From Flavobacteriales bacterium (GTDB lineage Bacteria > Bacteroidota > Bacteroidia > NS11-12g > UBA955), in NCBI GenBank assembly GCA_947472115.1, contig CANIZU010000118.1:1-6007 (forward strand): DNA of 6,007 bases, given 5' to 3'. The translations under genes and the position numbers were made by a program. The notes beneath the pieces were generated by a model. The model was not told the DNA's origin and did not search any database. It was given only the letters and a program-made list of their open reading frames with translations. How positions within the stretch are numbered: position 1 is the first letter of the stretch; every line of letters begins with the position of its first letter. Below are positions 1 through 6,007 of the stretch, piece after piece.

Positions 1-1880
1 ATATTTTCTCGATGGGTGCAAGGCCTATCGCGCAGCTAAATTCTTTGCGTTTTGGAAACATCGCGACCGCTCGTACGCAGTGGTTGGTGAAAGGTGTGGT
101 GAAAGGCATCGGTGATTATGGCAATGCTTTCGGAATCCCAACTGTGGGTGGTGAGGTCTATTTTGATGATTGTTACGAGCAAAATAACTTGGTAAATGCC
201 ATGAGTGTTGGTATCGTAGGTGTTGGGAAGAGTATTTCAGCCGGTGCAGGTCCTGCAGGCAATCCAGTGTATATCTTTGGTTCTGCCACGGGTAAAGACG
301 GAATTCACGGTGCCGCATTCGCATCGAAAGATATGAGTGAAGACAGCATCTCTGATTTGCCATCGGTTCAGGTGGGTGATCCTTTCTGGGAGAAGTTGAT
401 TTTGGAGGCGAGCATGGAGATTATCGAAACGGGCGCTGTAGTTGGAATGCAGGATATGGGAGCGGCGGGAATTACTTGCTCTACCAGTGAAATGAGTGCG
501 AAGACCGATGTGGGGATGGATGTTTGGTTGGATAAAGTGCCGATGCGTCAGCCCGACATGAAAGGTTGGGAGTTGCTGTTGAGTGAAAGCCAAGAGCGTA
601 TGCTGGTGATCATCGAAAAGGGAAGAGAGAAGGAAGTGGAAAAGGTGTTGGAGAAATGGGATTTGACCTATTCGCACATTGGGATGGTTACGGATACCAA
701 GCATGTTCGTTACTTTATGGGCGATGTGTTGGAGGCTGATATTCCTGCGGAATCATTGGTTTTGGGTGGTGGAGCTCCTGTGTATCGTAGGACATGGACT
801 GAGCCTGAATATTTGAAAGAAATTGCCAAGTTTGATTTGAATTCGGTTGCGGATTTGAGTTTAACAGAAGCAAAAGATGCGGCCATTAAGTTGTGTAATG
901 AGCCTAATATCGCTAGCAAGCGTTGGATTTATGAGCAATATGATTCTATGGTTGGAACGATTAACGAATCGACCAATTTGCCTTCGGATGCAGCGGTTGT
1001 GAAAATCGTTGGCTCAGAGAAGAGTTTGGCTCTTACGGTTGATTGCAATAGTAGATATGTATTTGCTGATCCCAATAAGGGGACGCAGATTGCGGTGGCT
1101 GAGGCTGCTAGGAATATTCGATGCACTGGAGGTGTACCAACGGCGATTACCAACTGTTTGAATTTTGGAAATCCTTACAACGAGGAGGTTTATTATCAAT
1201 TCAAAAACGCCATTGAAGGGATGAGTGAAGCTTGTCGGAAATTTGATACGCCGGTAACAGGCGGAAACGTGAGCTTTTATAATCAGAGCACCAACGGTCA
1301 AGCGGTGTATCCAACGCCAACCATTGGTATGGTGGGAATCATCGAACAGCCGGAACATCGCATGAGCATTCCTTTTGCTGGTGCTGGCGATGCCATTGTG
1401 TTGTTGGGGACAACCCGCAACGATTTGGGCAGTTCGCAGTACATCGCCAAGGTGAAAGGTGTGAGCCATAGCCCATGTCCGTCCTTTGATTTGGACGAAG
1501 AATACGCATTGCATTTGTTGTTGGAGACTTTGTCGAAGGAGCAGGCAGTTGCATCGGCGCACGATATCAGCGAAGGCGGTTTGTTTGTGGCTTGCATGGA
1601 AAGTGCGATGGCTGGAGGCAAAGGTTTTGACATTTGTACGGAAAATGGATTGCGTTTGGATGCGGGATTGTTTGGCGAAAGTCAGAGTAGGGTTGTAGTT
1701 TCTGTGTCGCAGGATAGTTTGGATCGTTTGATGAAATTGGCTTCGGAAGCTGGGGTTGTTGCTACGCATGTAGGGACGGTTTTGGCGGATAAGGTGATTG
1801 GTGTGAACGGCGAGAATTGGGGTGCGATGGAGACTTTTGCAACGCCTTACCATGAGGTGATTGCTTCGTATTTGAACTAA
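1..1880 (+). CDS. purL: Phosphoribosylformylglycinamidine synthase subunit PurL, small type (5' end missing)
   Basis: This is the ATP-dependent synthetase subunit that converts FGAR plus ammonia to FGAM in cytoplasmic de novo purine synthesis. The reading frame is open from the window edge: the first full codon is at base 3, and the codons before the ATG at 12 read I-F-S, continuing the family motif (D)IF-MGARPIA. The ATG at 12 is therefore internal. Seen in order are SLRFGN (bases 42-59), GIGDYGN (from 105), GGE (147-155), QDMGAAG (450-470), LLLSESQERML (573-605), YEQYDSMVGT (930-959), CLNFGNP (1155-1175), VTGGNVSFYN (1254-1283) and SAHDISEGGL (1554-1583). These cover two tandem AIR-synthase-like halves. 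About 625 codons are present against roughly 740 for the small family, so about 115 N-terminal residues lie outside. There is no C-terminal glutaminase domain, so PurQ and PurS partners should be encoded elsewhere. No frameshift is visible. Confidence 0.96.
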   Translation, partial: IFSMGARPIAQLNSLRFGNIATARTQWLVKGVVKGIGDYGNAFGIPTVGGEVYFDDCYEQNNLVNAMSVGIVGVGKSISAGAGPAGNPVYIFGSATGKDGIHGAAFASKDMSEDSISDLPSVQVGDPFWEKLILEASMEIIETGAVVGMQDMGAAGITCSTSEMSAKTDVGMDVWLDKVPMRQPDMKGWELLLSESQERMLVIIEKGREKEVEKVLEKWDLTYSHIGMVTDTKHVRYFMGDVLEADIPAESLVLGGGAPVYRRTWTEPEYLKEIAKFDLNSVADLSLTEAKDAAIKLCNEPNIASKRWIYEQYDSMVGTINESTNLPSDAAVVKIVGSEKSLALTVDCNSRYVFADPNKGTQIAVAEAARNIRCTGGVPTAITNCLNFGNPYNEEVYYQFKNAIEGMSEACRKFDTPVTGGNVSFYNQSTNGQAVYPTPTIGMVGIIEQPEHRMSIPFAGAGDAIVLLGTTRNDLGSSQYIAKVKGVSHSPCPSFDLDEEYALHLLLETLSKEQAVASAHDISEGGLFVACMESAMAGGKGFDICTENGLRLDAGLFGESQSRVVVSVSQDSLDRLMKLASEAGVVATHVGTVLADKVIGVNGENWGAMETFATPYHEVIASYLN

Positions 1881-1892
1881 TGTAGCGCTGCG

Positions 1893-3032
1893 ATGAACAC
1901 GATCAGCTATTGGGAGCAACAGGGCTTTGGCAAGGCTGATTGGGTTATAATTGGTGCGGGTTTGGTTGGGCTGCAAAGTGCTCGTAGGATTAAGGAATCG
2001 TTTCCTTCTGCTAGGGTTGTGGTGTTGGACGAACATGCATTGGGTAACGCGGCGAGTTTGCGGAATGCCGGTTTTGCTTGTTTTGGCAGTGCGGGGGAGA
2101 TGTTGGATGAAATCGCCCGGACGAGTGAGTTGGAGGCAGTTGGATTGTATGAAAAGCGTTATTTAGGGATTCAGAAATTGTTGGGTCGATATGGTGCTGC
2201 AAGGATTGGTTTTCAGGCAACGGGCGGGACGGAAGTTTTTTCTGCTAGCGATTCCGAGGAGGCGGTTCGGGTTTTTGATCATTTGAATGGATTGAACGCG
2301 TTGTTGCGTTCGGTTCATGGCAAAGATTCATTTTTATTGTGCGATACCATTTCTGCGGGAATGAACGTGCTGAAGGAGGGCGTTTTATCACCTTTGGAGG
2401 GCGGACTTCAGAGTCATTTGTTATATAAGGCGGTTAGGGAAGATGCTTTGCAGGCCGGAGTTGAGATTTATGAGGGGATGCGGGTGTTGGATTGGGAGGA
2501 AAGTTTGGATTTTGTGAGTTTGCAGTTGGCTAGTGGGTTGGTGGTTGAGTGTTCGAGGTTGTTGATTTGTACCAATGGTTTTAGCAAGCGATTGATTCCT
2601 GATTTGGCCGTTTCGCCGGCGAGAGGTCAGGTTTTTGTGACAAAATCGATGGGAAAGTTGCCATTTGAGGGGATTTTTCATGCTGATAAAGGATATATTT
2701 ATTTTAGGGAATTGGGGGGAGATCGGGTATTGATTGGCGGAGGTCGGAATTTGGATTTTGTTGGGGAGGAGACGATGGAGATGGAGGTTACTGATCAGTT
2801 TCGTTTGTATTTGAAATCGTATTTGGAATCGGTGGTGTTGCCGGGCCGCGCGATTGAGTTTGATTATGAATGGTCTGGGGTGATGGGGATGAACGAGAAT
2901 CGGAACCCAATCATCGGATGGCAGAGTGATAGGGTTTGTTTGGCGGTGAGAATGGGCGGTATGGGTGTTGCGTTGAGTTCTTGGGTTGCCGATGAGGTGA
3001 TTCAGGTGATTGAAAAGGATTTGGGGGTTTGA
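1893..3032 (+). CDS. FAD-dependent oxidoreductase, DAO superfamily
   Basis: This is a 379-residue soluble flavoenzyme that probably oxidises an amine or amino acid; the substrate cannot be read from the sequence. The N-terminal Rossmann fold has the dinucleotide-binding motif G21-A-G-L-V-G26. The second strand VVVLD ends in D46, with E47 next to it, where the FAD ribose is normally bound. Then comes LRNAGFACFG (56-65), typical of DAO proteins related to glycine oxidase, DadA and PuuB. The C-terminal part has NPIIGW followed by RMGGMGVAL (around 353-361), the expected closing FAD-binding segment. The start at 1893 fits: the short lead MNTISYWEQQ before the Rossmann strand is usual for Bacteroidota members, and there is no signal peptide. 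It begins 12 bases after purL without a clear Shine-Dalgarno. Leucine is encoded mostly by TTG and the strand is very G-rich and C-poor. Superfamily is near certain; specific function is unknown. Confidence 0.9.
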   Translation: MNTISYWEQQGFGKADWVIIGAGLVGLQSARRIKESFPSARVVVLDEHALGNAASLRNAGFACFGSAGEMLDEIARTSELEAVGLYEKRYLGIQKLLGRYGAARIGFQATGGTEVFSASDSEEAVRVFDHLNGLNALLRSVHGKDSFLLCDTISAGMNVLKEGVLSPLEGGLQSHLLYKAVREDALQAGVEIYEGMRVLDWEESLDFVSLQLASGLVVECSRLLICTNGFSKRLIPDLAVSPARGQVFVTKSMGKLPFEGIFHADKGYIYFRELGGDRVLIGGGRNLDFVGEETMEMEVTDQFRLYLKSYLESVVLPGRAIEFDYEWSGVMGMNENRNPIIGWQSDRVCLAVRMGGMGVALSSWVADEVIQVIEKDLGV

Positions 3033-3058
3033 GATCTTTTGGGTTGATTTGAGAATAT

Positions 3059-4810
3059 ATGTCGGTGGATAATCATGAAATCGTAAAGGCCCTGCAATTG
3101 TATGCAAGTTTGGCTGAATTGCATGAAGAAAATCCTTTTAAGTATAAGGCCTTTGCTTCGGGTGCTTTCAATTTGCGAAAAATCAAAGAGCCACTTTCTG
3201 ATTTGCAAGAATCGCAACTATTATTGATTCCTGGAGTGGGTAAGTCGGTGGCTCGTGCGATTGTAGAGTACAGTATTTCTCGGAAATTTACGGCGTTGGA
3301 GGATTTGTTGACGGTTACGCCCACTGGGCTGATTGCGATGTTGGGTGTGAAGGGATTGGGCCCGAAAAAAGTGAGATTGATTTGGCAGGAATTGGGGATC
3401 GATACGGTGGAGGATTTGTTTGATGCATGCAGGCAGAATCGCTTGGTGGAAGTCAGTGGTTTTGGATACAAGACGCAGCAGACAATTTTGGCGGCGATAG
3501 AATTTTCATATGGCGCCAGAGGGAAATTTCATTTGGCTAGGTTGATGCCTTATGCCGAATCATTTTTGGCGGGGATGCGGTTGGTTTTTGGGGATGAGCG
3601 ACATGAATTTACGGGAGAATATTATCGCAAAAGTGATGTGATAGAACGGTTGGTGCTGCTGACCACGGCGATGGAAATGAGTGGTATTTCTTCGGCGGAG
3701 TGGGATGAGGTCGCCGCCGCAGGCGGCGACAATAGCGTCGATTTTGCTAGCGATCTAGATGCAGGAGTCGTTCGCAATCAGTCCCCAATTGATCCTTTCG
3801 AAGGATGGTTGATGGATGAGGCATCCGGTGTTCTGAGGCATGAACAAGGTTTTGTGATGGAAATTGAGGTCGTGATGCATTCGGATTTTGATCGGAAGTT
3901 GTTTGAGGGGGGCGCGGCGGCCAGGCACCTTGAGTTGTTGGAGTATACTTCTTCAGATTGGAAAGGGAGCGACCGTGAAACCTATGCTTCCAAGGGGATT
4001 GGTTTTGTGGTGCCCAGCCGCCGCGAAGGACATCGTGAAATGGAAAGACCGGTAGAAGAAGCATCGTTGTTGAAATATGCCGACATCAAAGGGGTGTTGC
4101 ACAACCATACTACGTATTCAGACGGACTCAATTCGGTGGAGGAAATGGCGCTATTTGCCATGGAAATCGGAATGGAATATTTGGGCATTTGCGACCACTC
4201 CAAAACGGCTGGGTATGCCCGTGGACTTCAGGTGGAGCGTGTGTTGCAGCAATTTGAAGAGATTGATAATTTGAACCAGCAGCTTTGGCCCTTTAAGATT
4301 TTTAAGGGGATAGAAAGCGATATTCTCGGCAATGGCGATTTGGATTATGAACCCGAGATTTTACGTCAGTTTGATTTGGTGGTGGCATCCGTGCATAGCA
4401 ACCTCAATATGACGCAAGACAAGGCGATGGACCGATTGCTGCGCGCTATCGAAAATCCATATACTACGATATTGGGGCATCCCACGGGGCGATTGCTGCT
4501 GATGCGAGAAGGGTATCCAATTGATCATCACAAGGTGATCGATGCCTGTGCAGCCAATGGTATGGCTTTGGAGTTGAATGCGCATCCGTATCGTTTGGAT
4601 ATTGATTGGCGATACATCGACTATGCGATGGAGAAGGGGGTGATGGTTTCTGTAAACCCCGATGCCCATGAGAAAAGGGGGTATTTGGATATGCATTTTG
4701 GGGTTTTGAGCGGTCAAAAAGGCGGATTACAAACATCGCAGACACTGAACGCGTTGAATTTGGTGGAATTTGAAGCGTATCTTGCAAAGCGGAAACAAGG
4801 AATCCGTTGA
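3059..4810 (+). CDS. polX: PolX-like protein: HhH domain, degenerate polymerase palm, PHP phosphoesterase
   Basis: This 583-residue protein has the bacterial PolX architecture. Residues 5-48 resemble the 8-kDa pol beta domain (ENPFKYKAF). Helix-hairpin-helix motifs lie at about 55-71 (LIPGVGKSVA), 94-114 (LGVKGLGPKKV) and 130-149. The palm, about 155-330, is eroded: where active PolX has GS...GDxDxL, this reads TGEYYRKSDVIERLVLL (185-201), putting R197 and V199 at the two catalytic aspartate positions. The third position appears to be E268. The C-terminal PHP domain (about 340-560) keeps its expected metal ligands: H348, H350, D355, H380, E419, H446, H474, D535 and H537. The inference is a DNA-binding protein with 3'-5' exonuclease or phosphoesterase activity, probably in base-excision repair, without polymerase activity. 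The linker at about 218-255 looks expanded and contains a hairpin cluster. The start at 3059 gives the family-like N terminus and lies 26 bases after the oxidoreductase. Confidence 0.93.
   Translation: MSVDNHEIVKALQLYASLAELHEENPFKYKAFASGAFNLRKIKEPLSDLQESQLLLIPGVGKSVARAIVEYSISRKFTALEDLLTVTPTGLIAMLGVKGLGPKKVRLIWQELGIDTVEDLFDACRQNRLVEVSGFGYKTQQTILAAIEFSYGARGKFHLARLMPYAESFLAGMRLVFGDERHEFTGEYYRKSDVIERLVLLTTAMEMSGISSAEWDEVAAAGGDNSVDFASDLDAGVVRNQSPIDPFEGWLMDEASGVLRHEQGFVMEIEVVMHSDFDRKLFEGGAAARHLELLEYTSSDWKGSDRETYASKGIGFVVPSRREGHREMERPVEEASLLKYADIKGVLHNHTTYSDGLNSVEEMALFAMEIGMEYLGICDHSKTAGYARGLQVERVLQQFEEIDNLNQQLWPFKIFKGIESDILGNGDLDYEPEILRQFDLVVASVHSNLNMTQDKAMDRLLRAIENPYTTILGHPTGRLLLMREGYPIDHHKVIDACAANGMALELNAHPYRLDIDWRYIDYAMEKGVMVSVNPDAHEKRGYLDMHFGVLSGQKGGLQTSQTLNALNLVEFEAYLAKRKQGIR
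3710..3826. repeat. Cluster of short-loop inverted repeats inside the polX gene
   Basis: Four inverted repeats follow one another. First, GTCGCCGCC (3710-3718) and GGCGGCGAC (3722-3730) form a perfect 9-bp stem with a GCA loop. Second, TTGCTAGCGA (3744-3753) pairs with TCGTTCGCAA (3768-3777) over ten positions with one mismatch and one G-T pair. Third, ATCCTT (3792-3797) and AAGGAT (3801-3806) enclose TCG. Fourth, GGATG (3814-3818) and CATCC (3822-3826) enclose AGG. They encode roughly residues 218-256, an unconserved-looking stretch of the palm. The first stem is strong; the last two are short enough to be chance. Identity as an inserted palindromic element is inference. Confidence 0.55.
3913..4025. 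repeat. Perfect 9-bp GC-rich inverted repeat with 95-base spacer, within polX
   Basis: CGCGGCGGC at 3913-3921 is the exact reverse complement of GCCGCCGCG at 4017-4025. The core octamer GCCGCCGC also occurs at 3713-3720 in the left arm of the strong upstream hairpin, so one GC-rich word appears three times within about 310 bases of this gene. The intervening 95 bases encode sequence that can be aligned with the ordinary PolX palm, so this is not a clear insertion. Function is unknown and coincidence is possible. Confidence 0.4.
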
Positions 4811-4826
4811 TGGAAAGCATCGCATC

Positions 4827-5936
4827 ATGAAGAAAATTTTGGTCATCCGTTTGAGCAGCTTAGGCGATGTGGTTCTTACCGCACCCGTTTTGTATGCCTT
4901 GCGAAAACAGTTGGGTGTTGAAGTGCATTTGCTCACAAAGCCCAAGATGGGAGATTTGTTGCGTGGCGGTGCGGCGGTTGATAAATTTTATACTTGGGGT
5001 GAAACCGGCCTCATGGCGAAATTAAAGGCGGAGAAATATAATGGTGTTTTGGATTTGCATTGCAATTTTCGTTCGTATTGGTCGAGATTGATTTTGTTTC
5101 TGTCTTCGATATCCCAGGGGATCGATCGATTGATTCGAGGTTCCTTTGCATCGGTAGGATCGAAAATGTTGAAAGTGCAAGGCTATGAAAAGAAGCGTTT
5201 TACTCGTTGGCTTTATGTGAAAACCAAATCGCCTCAATTTAAAGTATCTCACGTGCAGGAACGTTATTTGTATGCGGCCAATCAGTTATTGAAACGTCTT
5301 GCTTTTGCGGGTATCGAAATTAGCGATTGGTCGGTTGGCCTTCCTGAATATTCAGGATTTTTTGAAGATTCTCAGAGAGTTGTTCAGGGAGATATTTCAA
5401 CCTTTGGGGAAGCTAATTTCCCGAATAGTTACGGCGTTGCGATTCTCGGGGGGACATATGAAACCAAGAAGATACCAAAATCGGTTTGGCAAGATGTTTT
5501 TAGTCAGGACAATAATAACTGGTATTTGATTGGGGGTGCCAACGAAAAAGGGTTGGCGGTGGAGTTAATTGCGGAGTTTGGTAATCGATTAATCGATGGG
5601 GTTGGGGTTTTTGATTTAGAAACTTCCTCAAGATGCATTGCTTTGAGCGATGTTGTGGTGGGAGGCGATACGGGTTTTAGTCACGTTGCTGCCGCATATA
5701 ATAAGCCCTTGCTCTTGATTTGGGGAAGCACTGATCCCGGGTTGGGATTTTCCGCGGGGTTTGAAAATAATAACGTACTACACCTGCTGCCCAAGGATTT
5801 ATCTTGTCATCCTTGTTCAAAGTTGGGTTTTGATGCCTGTCCTCAGGGTCATTTTCGCTGTATGAAGGGTTATTCGGCCCAAGAAATAAAATTATTGTTG
5901 CAAAAATTGCAAGCCAATTCGTTGGGAGGTCATTAA
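4827..5936 (+). CDS. Glycosyltransferase family 9 (heptosyltransferase-like)
   Basis: This 369-residue GT-B fold enzyme belongs to the ADP-heptose:LPS heptosyltransferase family (WaaC/WaaF type) and probably adds a sugar to a lipopolysaccharide core or other surface glycan on the cytoplasmic side of the inner membrane. The N-terminal MKKILVIRLSSLGDVVLTAP carries the family's conserved aspartate (D14, the likely catalytic base). The second half has YETKKIPKSVW (211-221), matching the family's lysine-bearing donor-site region, and GDTGFSHVAAA (280-290), the signature nucleotide-sugar motif. Near the end are C327, C330, C338 and C345 in a CxxC...CP..H..CM arrangement seen in many GT9 proteins. 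The ATG at 4827 is preferred: an in-frame ATG at 4770 lies inside polX and would add 19 residues ahead of the conserved N terminus. A GGAAAG at 4812-4817 is a weak possible ribosome site. The exact donor and acceptor cannot be determined. Confidence 0.93.
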   Translation: MKKILVIRLSSLGDVVLTAPVLYALRKQLGVEVHLLTKPKMGDLLRGGAAVDKFYTWGETGLMAKLKAEKYNGVLDLHCNFRSYWSRLILFLSSISQGIDRLIRGSFASVGSKMLKVQGYEKKRFTRWLYVKTKSPQFKVSHVQERYLYAANQLLKRLAFAGIEISDWSVGLPEYSGFFEDSQRVVQGDISTFGEANFPNSYGVAILGGTYETKKIPKSVWQDVFSQDNNNWYLIGGANEKGLAVELIAEFGNRLIDGVGVFDLETSSRCIALSDVVVGGDTGFSHVAAAYNKPLLLIWGSTDPGLGFSAGFENNNVLHLLPKDLSCHPCSKLGFDACPQGHFRCMKGYSAQEIKLLLQKLQANSLGGH

Positions 5937-6007
5937 CTTGTTTTTTTTCCTTATTTTCGCGCTTCCATAATTTGGATACTTTTATATAGTGATGAAAACC
6001 AATAAAA
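5937..6007. other. AT-rich intergenic end of the window
   Basis: After the glycosyltransferase stop there is a run of eight T (5941-5948) and then AT-rich sequence. No strong hairpin precedes the T run, so it is not a convincing intrinsic terminator. No full Bacteroidota-type promoter (TTG, about 20 bases, TAnnTTTG) is present; TACTTTTA at 5977-5984 and TAATTTG at 5968-5974 are partial matches without a correctly spaced TTG. Confidence 0.5.
5992..6007 (+). CDS. Possible start of a further gene (partial)
   Basis: An ATG at 5992 opens a frame reading M-K-T-N-K up to the window edge. The AT-rich leader and the lysine-rich opening are plausible for a real start, and a same-strand gene would continue the run. 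Five codons are too few to identify a product or to exclude chance. Confidence 0.25.

Noticed and set aside
12..14. ATG at base 12 as the true start of purL
   Set aside because: The codons upstream (I-F-S) continue the conserved PurL motif, and about 115 residues of the family are missing, so the gene begins outside the window.
1014..2036. Long open frame on the minus strand across the purL / oxidoreductase junction
   Set aside because: It lies opposite two clearly real genes, has a composition typical of antisense shadow frames, and shows no recognisable domain.
3013..3040. Terminator-like inverted repeat between the oxidoreductase and polX (AAAAGGAT / ATCTTTT)
   Set aside because: The pairing is short, AT-rich and needs a bulge, and no U run follows it beyond the stem itself.
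4770..4826. Upstream in-frame ATG that would extend the glycosyltransferase by 19 residues into polX
   Set aside because: The extra residues lie wholly within polX coding sequence and precede the conserved MKKILVIRLSSLGD opening, which is the usual family N terminus.
5121..5130. Palindromic ATCGATCGAT in the glycosyltransferase gene
   Set aside because: It is a short self-complementary word within ordinary coding sequence (IDRLI) with no second copy seen, so most likely chance.
5914..5948. CCAA-TTCG-TTGG hairpin followed by eight T as an intrinsic terminator
   Set aside because: The stem is only 4 bp and lies 15 bases before the T run, too weak and too far for a standard terminator.
5968..5984. 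Bacteroidota-type promoter before the possible gene at 5992
   Set aside because: TAATTTG and TACTTTTA only partly match TAnnTTTG, and no TTG lies at the right distance upstream.

Overview
The window is a compact, single-strand run of four protein-coding genes, all on the + strand, separated by gaps of only 12, 26 and 16 bases. Gene content, the lack of convincing Shine-Dalgarno sequences before the starts, and the family versions present all suggest a member of the Bacteroidota with moderate GC. The telling family versions are an FAD oxidoreductase beginning with a 'SYWE' segment and carrying an 'NAGFACFG' motif, and a PolX-like protein with an eroded polymerase site. This assignment is inference from family resemblance; no search was run.

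Layout. Bases 1-1880 hold the 3' five-sixths of purL, the small-type FGAM synthase subunit of purine synthesis; the gene begins outside the window. Bases 1893-3032 encode an FAD-dependent oxidoreductase of the D-amino-acid-oxidase (DAO) superfamily with unknown substrate. Bases 3059-4810 encode a PolX-family protein: an N-terminal 8-kDa-type domain, helix-hairpin-helix motifs, a degenerate polymerase palm, and a PHP metallo-hydrolase domain whose metal ligands all appear intact. Bases 4827-5936 encode a glycosyltransferase family 9 (heptosyltransferase-like) enzyme. The last 71 bases are AT-rich and noncoding apart from a possible start codon of a further gene at 5992.

The genes have no obvious shared pathway (purine synthesis, amine or amino-acid oxidation, DNA repair, surface glycan assembly). 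The spacing suggests cotranscription of at least the last three, but no promoter or terminator can be recognised between them.

I do not see a new multi-gene system here. The most unusual signal is inside the PolX gene. A run of short-loop hairpins at about 3710-3826, led by a perfect 9-bp GC-rich stem with a 3-base loop, coincides with a palm segment about 25 residues longer than I expect for the family. It also lacks the strong G-over-C bias of the sequence just upstream. It looks like an in-frame palindromic insertion in a part of the protein that has lost its polymerase catalytic aspartates. A second point of interest is the very strong G-over-C skew of the coding strand, extreme in the oxidoreductase gene.
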